In this document: in pieces, positions 1 to 4,159 of the stretch
Position numbering within the stretch: position 1 is the stretch's first letter
Layout of the letters: every line of letters starts with the position of its first letter
Origin: Candidatus Roizmanbacteria bacterium CG_4_10_14_0_8_um_filter_39_9
Lineage (GTDB): Bacteria > Patescibacteriota > Microgenomatia > UBA1406 > GWC2-37-13
Length of the DNA: 7,321 nt
Assembly (NCBI GenBank): GCA_002784505.1
Contig: PFLF01000057.1
Location: 1-7,321, forward strand
Direction: 5' to 3'
The notes under the pieces: generated by a model
Database searches by the model: none
What the model saw: the letters and a program-made list of their open reading frames with translations, nothing else
Told to the model about the DNA's origin: nothing
Program-made: the position numbers and the translations under genes

Positions 1-17
1 TACTCTATCTAACCTTC

Positions 18-42
18 CTTAAAACGACGAAAAAATCTTCAC
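18..42 (+). repeat. Right terminal inverted repeat of the IS3-family element
   Basis: It contains TAAAACG at 20-26 and ATCTTCAC at 35-42. Both blocks recur inverted at 1278-1298. It lies just beyond the orfB stop codon, where the family's right end is expected. The exact outer base is uncertain. Confidence 0.6.
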
Positions 43-48
43 AAATTA

Positions 49-897
49 TTAACGTTTTTTTGTTTTCTGTAATTCTCGTAAGTATTGTAACGGTGACTTG
101 TTCTGGTGATTGGAATGAATTCTTTTTGTATTGTAATACAGTATTGCTTTATTAATCAACTGTATTGCCTCTTCTCTTGTTTCTGCCTGTAAGAAGGCGT
201 TTCTCCAGTCATCTTTTAGACGACCGAAAAATGACTCCATCTCTGGGTTATCTCCCGGCGTTCCTACTCGTGAGTAGGAGATGTTTGCTTTTGTTTGTAT
301 CACAATCATCCGCACATATTCGTATGCTTTGTAGGCTGATCCTTGGTCTTGATGGAAGTATGACCGTGTAACATCTACTCCCCAGGACACAAGCCTTCTC
401 ACAGCCTTTTTGAATGCTTCTTGGGTAAGAACTGTGGTGGGGCCATCTCCGATTGCATATCCTACTACCGCTTTTGTTACCCGCTCCAGATAAGGGGACA
501 AATATAGCTTTGCTTTTCCTTGGTGATATAAAATTTCAGTAAAGTCCGTGTAAACGATTTTGCCCAATTGGTTACATTCCTCTTTTGACAACCTCTTTAT
601 TGCCATTACCTTACTCCCCAAGAATGACAGGATCTTATCAATTCCAGAGGCTGTTTTACGCTTGATTGACCTCTGTATCAATACTCCCCACTTCCGTAAG
701 AGGGGAATGAGCTTCTTGTGGTTGATAACAATTCCCACCTCCTTCAGTGCTGGCTTGATTCTCCGGTACCCATATCCTGGATTCTCCGTAATTATCTGGA
801 TTACTTTTTCTTTCAATTCTTTTTCTTCCTTTTCTTGTTCCCGAATTTTCAAGGTGCAGTGTTGGTAATGGTACCAACTACTTTTCCCAATCCCCAC
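49..897 (-). CDS. IS3-family transposase OrfB (DDE integrase domain)
   Basis: This is the catalytic half of the transposase, an RNase H-like (rve) integrase domain that cuts and joins the element's ends. The catalytic triad is visible: D118 (YTDFT), D184 (HQDQGSAY) and E221 (NPEMESFFGRLK). The last two are separated by 36 residues, one more than the usual 35. An HTH_21-like segment (GYGYRRIKPAL) lies near residues 41-51, and the C-terminus ends in the typical YYNTKRIHSNHQNKSPLQYL motif. The GTG at 897 is only the first start-like codon. The same frame is open upstream and encodes VKAYGLNFCCYVVGIGKSSWYHY, which matches the usual OrfB beginning, so translation probably enters by -1 frameshift from orfA. 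The fused protein would be about 404 residues. No internal stop is seen, so the gene could be functional. Confidence 0.9.
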   Translation of the reverse strand: MGIGKSSWYHYQHCTLKIREQEKEEKELKEKVIQIITENPGYGYRRIKPALKEVGIVINHKKLIPLLRKWGVLIQRSIKRKTASGIDKILSFLGSKVMAIKRLSKEECNQLGKIVYTDFTEILYHQGKAKLYLSPYLERVTKAVVGYAIGDGPTTVLTQEAFKKAVRRLVSWGVDVTRSYFHQDQGSAYKAYEYVRMIVIQTKANISYSRVGTPGDNPEMESFFGRLKDDWRNAFLQAETREEAIQLINKAILYYNTKRIHSNHQNKSPLQYLRELQKTKKR

Positions 898-908
898 GAC
901 ATAACAAC

Positions 909-958
909 AAAAGTTGAGACCATATGCTTTTACATGGGGAATGAGTATCTCAACTTTT
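909..958 (-). promoter_or_regulatory. Stem-loop downstream of the frameshift site, possible pseudoknot
   Basis: The arms AAAAGTTGAGA (958-948 on the minus strand) and TCTCAACTTTT (919-909) pair perfectly over 11 bp around a 28-base loop. The loop contains TCCCCA (940-935), which can pair with either of two TGGGGA copies (985-980, 978-973) lying between the slippery site and the stem. That gives a possible pseudoknot. The stem begins about 31 bases after the heptamer, farther than usual, so the upstream pairing may be what stimulates slippage. Confidence 0.5.
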
Positions 959-968
959 TGTTTGACAG

Positions 969-1262
969 TTAATCCCCACTCCCCACAAATTTTTTTAACA
1001 GCTCTATTTCCACCTCTTTCTTTCCTATCAGTCGGGTAAGCTCATCTATTTTATTTTTACTCTCATCTTTTTTTCCCTCATCAAAAACCTGATATCCTTG
1101 TTCCTCAAACTTTCTCCTCCACTTGGAAAACATAGTGGGGTGAAAGCCGTATGCCCGCGCTATTTCCCCGACTGATTTTCCTTTGATAACTTCCAACACT
1201 GCCTGAAATTTCACACGAGAGGAATATACCTTCCTCTTAGGTTTTGTGCCAGTGTCTATCAT
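969..1262 (-). CDS. IS3-family transposase OrfA (DNA-binding subunit)
   Basis: This 97-residue protein is the first reading frame of the insertion sequence. A helix-turn-helix segment spans about residues 30-52 (SVGEIARAYGFHPTMFSKW), the pattern that recognises IS3-type terminal repeats. The C-terminal third (about residues 71-91, with I/L/V at heptad-like spacing) resembles the leucine zipper through which these proteins multimerise. The ATG at 1262 is the first in frame after the left inverted repeat, with only a weak GAG upstream. The frame ends just after a run of seven A's on the coding strand, where ribosomes may slip by -1 into orfB. OrfA alone normally acts as a regulator, and the fused product is the transposase. 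Assignment to the family is firm; the subgroup is not determined. Confidence 0.9.
   Translation of the reverse strand: MIDTGTKPKRKVYSSRVKFQAVLEVIKGKSVGEIARAYGFHPTMFSKWRRKFEEQGYQVFDEGKKDESKNKIDELTRLIGKKEVEIELLKKFVGSGD
990..996 (-). promoter_or_regulatory. Programmed -1 frameshift slippery heptamer A_AAA_AAA
   Basis: In the orfA frame the codons are TTA AAA AAA TTT. This gives a heptamer of seven A's in the correct X_XXY_YYZ phase for -1 slippage. After slipping, the frame reads from 990 through to the orfB stop at 49 without interruption. An inverted repeat downstream (948-958 with 909-919) may stimulate it. The fusion would be 91 OrfA residues plus 313 from the orfB frame. Confidence 0.75.
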
Positions 1263-1277
1263 AATGACTCTATTTTA

Positions 1278-1300
1278 GTGAAGATAAAAAACGTTTTACA
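1278..1300 (-). repeat. Left terminal inverted repeat of the IS3-family element
   Basis: Read on the minus strand it starts with TGTAAAACG and ends with ATCTTCAC, matching the blocks at 18-42 with a two-base length difference between them. It lies 16 bases upstream of the orfA start, as usual for IS3-type elements. Confidence 0.6.
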
Positions 1301-1351
1301 GGGGAGAATTATTTAGCTTACCCGGTGGTACAGTGGGGAGGGTTCATATCC

Positions 1352-1750
1352 TCATCCCGTCTTTTTGGCTTTTTGTTTCAACCAACGAGAGATTTTGTTT
1401 ACGCTCCATTTTTTATTTACCATATTCAAAGAAGCAATTGATAGTTCCTTCTGCAAAACATTAAACGAGTAATCGTTTAATGCTAAAAATACCAAGGCTG
1501 AAGCGATTGCTGTTCTTTTGTTTCCATCAACAAAAGGATGATTTAACAAAATAGACTGTACCATCGCTCCTGTTTTATCAAAAATTGATTTATATAAGTT
1601 GACCCCTCCAAACGTTGTCTGAGGGCGAAATATGGCAGATTCAAGAAGTGCAACATCCCGAAGTCCATGGCTGCCTCCATATCTTTCTATTTGGTCTTCG
1701 TGGATGAGTATAACTTGTTCAAGGGTCAAATATACTATTTCATCTTCCAC
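1352..1750 (-). CDS. doc: Doc (death-on-curing) family toxin
   Basis: This 132-residue protein is close in length to phage P1 Doc. The N-terminus (VYLTLEQVILIHEDQIERYGG, read in parts) and RDVALLESAIFRPQ are family-typical. The key motif HPFVDGNKR lies at residues 71-79. The Lys at the position where AMP-transferring Fic proteins have Gly marks Doc rather than Fic. Characterised Doc proteins phosphorylate EF-Tu and stop translation. I chose the GTG at 1750 because it lies one base after the antitoxin stop (TAA-T-GTG) and gives the usual family N-terminus. A longer frame to 1855 would add 36 residues that overlap the antitoxin and look unrelated. Translation is probably coupled to the antitoxin, since no clear Shine-Dalgarno sequence is seen. 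An IS element lies about 50 bp downstream. Confidence 0.85.
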   Translation of the reverse strand: MEDEIVYLTLEQVILIHEDQIERYGGSHGLRDVALLESAIFRPQTTFGGVNLYKSIFDKTGAMVQSILLNHPFVDGNKRTAIASALVFLALNDYSFNVLQKELSIASLNMVNKKWSVNKISRWLKQKAKKTG

Positions 1751-1751
1751 A

Positions 1752-2000
1752 TTATTTTTGGGCCAGTTCTTTAAAAACGGCGCCGTATTTTTTATTAATA
1801 TTCTCGACAATCCGGAGGAAGTTGGGGGTGATTGATGATGCGTTCTTTTTACCATTCTGGCTCAGAATAATGGTTTTTTTGTTGTTTGGATCTTTTTCAA
1901 GCAAAATCTTACCTCCTGGTTTTAATCCTGTTGAGTCTAATAAATCTTTTGGAATGATAACTCCGTATGAGTTGCCTATGGGAATGATTGTTTGGTTCAT
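1752..2000 (-). CDS. AbrB/MazE-like antitoxin
   Basis: This 82-residue protein has an N-terminal swapped-hairpin DNA-binding domain. The pattern TIIPIGNSYGVIIPKDLL, then LKPGGKILLEKD and a strand TIILSQ, is typical of AbrB/MazE/SpoVT proteins. The C-terminal part (residues about 55-82, SITPNFLRIVENINKKYGAVFKELAQK in parts) is probably the toxin-binding arm. It is placed first in a two-gene unit with doc, one base apart, as expected for an antitoxin made ahead of its toxin. P1 doc pairs with a Phd-type antitoxin; here the DNA-binding fold is different. It probably represses its own promoter through the GTTATAAC pair just upstream. No Shine-Dalgarno sequence is evident before the ATG at 2000. 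Confidence 0.8.
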   Translation of the reverse strand: MNQTIIPIGNSYGVIIPKDLLDSTGLKPGGKILLEKDPNNKKTIILSQNGKKNASSITPNFLRIVENINKKYGAVFKELAQK

Positions 2001-2001
2001 A

Positions 2002-2021
2002 GTTATAACTAATGTTATAAC
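2002..2021 (-). promoter_or_regulatory. Tandem palindromic operator at the toxin-antitoxin promoter
   Basis: Two exact copies of the self-complementary octamer GTTATAAC lie at 2002-2009 and 2014-2021, with centres 12 bp apart (about one helical turn), directly before the antitoxin ATG. Each contains TATAAC, a fair -10 box. The distal copy, with TTGATT (2040-2035) as a weak -35 at 15-bp spacing, would give a very short leader. Overlap of operator and promoter suits autorepression by the antitoxin. Confidence 0.6.
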
Positions 2022-2059
2022 ATTGTTTTAATAAAATCAAGCACACTAAACAACCCATA

Positions 2060-2074
2060 TAACTGGTCCAGTTA
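2060..2074. repeat. 15-bp dyad spanning the folC stop codon
   Basis: TAACTGG and CCAGTTA flank a single central base, a perfect 7-bp dyad that includes the folC TAA. It could form a small hairpin (TAACT/AGTTA) at the transcript end or bind a dimeric protein. No T-run follows, so it is not a standard terminator. Confidence 0.4.
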
Positions 2075-3430
2075 CTTGAAGCTCATTAATTTAAGTTTAG
2101 GGTAAACTTCACTCAGTAAATATAACGATCCCGTTATCACTCCGACTTTATTTTCTTCCCGAAGTAACATTCTTAATGCCTCTTCACTATTTTCACAAAT
2201 ACAATAATCTTCAAAATGCAAACTACTCAAAACTTTGACGATAATACGGGGATCCTCGGCAAAATTGGCAAAGCCCTGGAAATTGGTCTGATTGAAAAAT
2301 GAAGTGATTACTATCTTTTGGGCTAAGGGAATAACATATCTCAATATACTTCTATAGTCTTTGCCTTTTTTGAAGGCAATCAAAAAATTATATTTTTGCT
2401 GAGGATAATATGCCTTAAGGTTTTTTATAAACATTGCCATTTTTTGTGGATTATGTGCCCCGTCAATTACTACCGCTTGGGTTTTGAGCGTAAATAATTG
2501 CATTCTTCCCGGAAACAATGCATGCGCTAAAGCATATTTTACTTTTTTTGTACTGACGTTGAATTTATCTCTTTCTGAAAGTAGCATGACGGTTGCCAGT
2601 GCCTGAGAACAGTTTTGAATTTGAAAAGACCCGAGCATTTGTAATGTAATATTCTTTATGGTTCTTTTCAAGTAGCTAAAATCGAACTTTGGCTCAGGTA
2701 CAAGAGACACATTCTTCGTTTCTTCTCCTTTAACTACATATAATTTTGCTTTTTTAACTCGCGAGATTTTTTTAATAACCCTTAAAGCTTGTGGATGTTG
2801 TTTTGTAGTCACAACAATGTTGGACATTTGAATAATGCCAGCTTTTTGAAACGCTATTTCCTTTAGGGTTGTGCCTAATATATGCATATGATCATGGCCT
2901 ATTTTTGTAATTACAGCCAGCTTGTTTGGTCTTTCAATGACGTTTGTTGCATCAAATAATCCACCCAAATGCGTCTCCATAACCACATATTCAGCTCCTT
3001 TCCTGAAAAAAATATAATAGGCCAGTGCTGTTGTCACTTCGGTATAGGTAAGTTTTCCAAATTTTGACCGGGATGCTTTCTCTATCATTGGCGCAATCTC
3101 ATTCAGATATGTACAAAACTCTTGCTTGCTTATGAGCCTATTATTAACTTGAAAACGTTCCCGCATGTCGAGCAGATGAGGCGATGCACCAAGGCCTACG
3201 TTAAATCCTAAACTTCTTAATATGGTACTTATGTAATAGGCCGTCGATCCTTTTCCCGACGTACCGGCAACGTGAATGAATCTAGGTACGTTTTGTGGAT
3301 TACCTATAAGCAGAAGAAGGTGTTTCATTCTATTAACCCCTACTGGGCCAGGATACATAAATACTTCCCCTTTTGGGATGAATCCAAACAAATAATGAAG
3401 AGCTTGTTTCTCCGATCGTATGATTTTCAT
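2072..3430 (-). CDS. folC: Folylpolyglutamate/dihydrofolate synthase-type Mur ligase (FolC)
   Basis: This 452-residue ATP-dependent amide ligase would add glutamate to folates, or to dihydropteroate. An N-terminal P-loop HVAGTSGKGST has GTSGKGS at residues 56-62. SPHLLDMRERF (83-93) is the FolC folate-binding signature. METHLGGLFDATNVI (151-165) replaces the usual E-x-GLGGRLDATN. GHDHMHILGTTLKEIAFQKAGI includes K196 at the usual carbamylated-lysine position. LGSFQIQN (266-273), FPGRM (306-310) and VIDGAHNP (321-328) belong to the C-terminal domain, which ends with a GSLYLLSEV motif. Length is normal for the family. The His in THLGG and Phe in GGLFD, where Gly and Arg are usual, are mild departures near the metal and substrate site. 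Other Mur ligases lack the SPHL and DGAHN pattern, so FolC fits best. No other folate gene is in the window. No strong Shine-Dalgarno sequence precedes the ATG. Confidence 0.88.
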   Translation of the reverse strand: MKIIRSEKQALHYLFGFIPKGEVFMYPGPVGVNRMKHLLLLIGNPQNVPRFIHVAGTSGKGSTAYYISTILRSLGFNVGLGASPHLLDMRERFQVNNRLISKQEFCTYLNEIAPMIEKASRSKFGKLTYTEVTTALAYYIFFRKGAEYVVMETHLGGLFDATNVIERPNKLAVITKIGHDHMHILGTTLKEIAFQKAGIIQMSNIVVTTKQHPQALRVIKKISRVKKAKLYVVKGEETKNVSLVPEPKFDFSYLKRTIKNITLQMLGSFQIQNCSQALATVMLLSERDKFNVSTKKVKYALAHALFPGRMQLFTLKTQAVVIDGAHNPQKMAMFIKNLKAYYPQQKYNFLIAFKKGKDYRSILRYVIPLAQKIVITSFFNQTNFQGFANFAEDPRIIVKVLSSLHFEDYCICENSEEALRMLLREENKVGVITGSLYLLSEVYPKLKLMSFK

Positions 3431-3575
3431 GACATTAAAGTTAACTGTTAAAAAGATGGGTTTGCGGCTATTTTTAAGCCGTTGTCAAGCAAGAAATATG
3501 TGAGGAGAGTAGTTATTTAAGACGTTGACACGTGGATTCATGGTGCTGCCATTATACATTATAACAACATTATTG
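3431..3575. other. Intergenic region upstream of folC
   Basis: No convincing gene lies here. On the minus strand it holds two TATAAT boxes (3563-3558 and 3556-3551). It also holds a TTGACA (3488-3483) without a matching -10, a small hairpin CGGCT/AGCCG around 3465-3481, and an 18-codon ORF from 3541 with no supporting features. It probably forms the folC leader. Confidence 0.45.
3558..3566 (-). promoter_or_regulatory. Possible extended -10 promoter upstream of folC
   Basis: The minus strand reads TGTTATAAT, an extended -10 (TGnTATAAT). A second TATAAT follows two bases later. No good -35 is present. Transcription from here would give folC a leader of about 120 bases. The assignment rests on the box alone. 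Confidence 0.35.
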
Positions 3576-3627
3576 TTGCCCAACCTGGACTCTTACCCTG
3601 GATAATCAGATTCAGAGTCTGATGTCC
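3576..3627 (-). pseudogene. Decayed 3' half of a tRNA-Gln
   Basis: This segment is nearly identical to the 3' two-thirds of the intact tRNA-Gln about 100 bp away. It has the same anticodon arm (TCAGA, loop CTCTGAA, TCTGA) and the same 3' acceptor strand TTGGGCA. The T arm is ruined: the first strand is CCAGG instead of CCTGG, so it cannot pair with the second strand, and the TTCGAGT loop has become GTAAGAGT. The 5' portion is replaced at the D loop by the 39-bp element. A matching 5' tRNA fragment sits at 4049-4069 beside the other copy of the element. Confidence 0.8.
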
Positions 3628-3662
3628 CCGCCTCTCCGGCGGGTCGCCGATGAGGCGACTAC
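3624..3662. repeat. 39-bp double-hairpin element, copy 1
   Basis: Identical to 4013-4051. It forms two adjacent hairpins: CCGCC-TCTCC-GGCGG and GTCGCC-GATGA-GGCGAC. Its outer bases, GTCC and TAC, are the two sides of the tRNA-Gln D loop (GTCC|TACC on the plus strand), so about 32 bp appear inserted there. This copy abuts the decayed tRNA 3' half. Confidence 0.85.
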
Positions 3663-3677
3663 TATTTATTTGTATTG

Positions 3678-3748
3678 TTGCCCAACCTGGACTCGAACCA
3701 GGATAATCAGATTCAGAGTCTGATGTCCTACCATTAGACGATCGGGCA
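3678..3748 (-). tRNA. tRNA-Gln (anticodon CUG)
   Basis: This 71-base gene folds into a full cloverleaf. The acceptor TGCCCGA pairs with TTGGGCA (one G-T pair), a D arm closes with GTC/GAC around TAATGGTAG, the anticodon stem TCAGA/TCTGA carries loop CTCTGAA, and the T arm CCTGG/CCAGG carries TTCGAGT. The loop places CTG at positions 34-36, which reads CAG (Gln). The weak first pair T1-A72 is also typical of tRNA-Gln. The discriminator is A, and CCA is not encoded (next bases are CAA), so a CCA-adding enzyme is required. The 5' end overlaps the last 15 bases of the GIY-YIG gene, so the two probably share a transcript. A decayed copy lies about 100 bp further downstream. Confidence 0.93.
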
Positions 3749-4006
3749 TATTAACTTTAAGCTACCATTAATTTTACCACGCAACACTTCTCTTCCATAC
3801 CCAGTCTTATAAAAATGCTCCTGTTTTATCGCGTCACTTTTTGAAAGAAAGGCCTCATAATATACCAATAAAAAGGGCCTATTGTTACTCGTGTATTTAC
3901 CTCCAATACCTTGGTTGTGTTCTTTAAATCGTTGTCTTAAATCCTCAGTTGAACCAACATATAGTCGTTGATTTTTCTCACTTATTAATACATACGTGTA
4001 AAACAT
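3734..4006 (-). CDS. Small single-domain GIY-YIG nuclease (URI/UPF0213-like)
   Basis: This 90-residue protein is almost all GIY-YIG domain. YTYVLI at 3-8 holds the first motif, and YVG (16-18) is the YIG counterpart. DLRQRFKEHN (22-31) carries the conserved Arg and the HN pair, and the Glu of AIKQEHFYKTGYGR (residue 63) is the expected metal-binding residue. Such short nucleases cut DNA; the cellular role of this family is not settled. I chose the ATG at 4006, which gives the canonical MFYTYVLI start. A longer frame from 4054 would add 16 residues read from the 39-bp element. The last codons (TGC CCG ATC GTC TAA) are the 5' end of tRNA-Gln, so the tRNA supplies the stop. The gene lies between two identical elements and tRNA fragments, suggesting it belongs to a mobile or recombining unit. 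Confidence 0.85.
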   Translation of the reverse strand: MFYTYVLISEKNQRLYVGSTEDLRQRFKEHNQGIGGKYTSNNRPFLLVYYEAFLSKSDAIKQEHFYKTGYGREVLRGKINGSLKLICPIV

Positions 4007-4012
4007 AGTCTT

Positions 4013-4051
4013 GTCCCCGCCTCTCCGGCGGGTCGCCGATGAGGCGACTAC
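4013..4051. repeat. 39-bp double-hairpin element, copy 2
   Basis: Identical over 39 bp to 3624-3662, with starts 389 bp apart. On the minus strand it follows a tRNA 5' fragment ending TAATGGTAG and precedes the GIY-YIG start by six bases, so it forms most of that gene's leader. It comprises two GC-rich hairpins with five-base loops. Confidence 0.85.
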
Positions 4052-4069
4052 CATTAGACGATCTCGGAT
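4049..4069 (-). pseudogene. 5' fragment of a tRNA gene
   Basis: The minus strand reads TCCGAGA TC GTCTAATGGTA. Its D-arm part is identical to that of the intact tRNA-Gln, but it is cut at the D loop by the 39-bp element. The acceptor strand TCCGAGA no longer pairs well with TTGGGCA. It is the natural counterpart of the 3' half at 3576-3627, though it may derive from another tRNA. Confidence 0.65.
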
Positions 4070-4159
4070 ATTCGTTGCGACGGCGGCCCATTAAACCAGC
4101 CTTCGTCTCTTAAATCGGGGGACTTCGGCCGGCAAAGCAATCCCCGATATTCTATCAAA
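4070..4159. other. Structured spacer between leuS and the tRNA locus
   Basis: No gene is seen. A strong hairpin lies at 4114-4148, with arms ATCGGGG/CCCCGAT and an inner self-complementary GCCGGC region bordered by CTT/AAG. It follows the leuS stop and could end or protect that transcript. No T-run follows, so it is not a typical intrinsic terminator. It may be another palindromic element like those nearby. Confidence 0.4.

Larger units (their letters stand above)
18..1300 (-). mobile_element. IS3-family insertion sequence, near-complete
   Basis: This element of about 1.28 kb carries orfA and orfB transposase frames between imperfect terminal inverted repeats. The repeat at 1278-1300, read inward on the minus strand, starts TGTAAAACG and contains ATCTTCAC. 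The repeat at 18-42, read on the plus strand, contains TAAAACG and ATCTTCAC. The two shared blocks are separated by 6 bases in one arm and 8 in the other. The left end begins with TG, as is usual for the family; the right end lacks it, so that end may be decayed or misplaced by a few bases. I see no matching target-site duplication beside these ends. The element lies about 50 bp downstream of the doc stop codon. Confidence 0.75.

Noticed and set aside
1..1310. Target-site duplication flanking the IS3 element
   Set aside because: The 3 to 4 bases next to the proposed ends (TTC at 15-17 and GGG at 1301-1303) do not match, so none can be claimed.
1751..1855. A 36-residue N-terminal extension of Doc
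   Set aside because: It overlaps the antitoxin gene in another frame and has no family similarity. GTG at 1750 gives the usual length and start.
3483..3488. A perfect TTGACA -35 box on the minus strand upstream of folC
   Set aside because: No -10-like sequence is found 16 to 18 bases downstream, where GCAAAC occurs.
3485..3541. An 18-codon ORF on the minus strand (MNPRVNVLNNYSPHIFLA)
   Set aside because: There is no ribosome-binding site, no recognisable family, and no attenuator-like codon run, so chance is likely.
4007..4054. A 16-residue N-terminal extension of the GIY-YIG protein (MVVASSATRRRGGDKT)
   Set aside because: It is read from the 39-bp element and the tRNA fragment, and the ATG at 4006 already gives the family's normal start.
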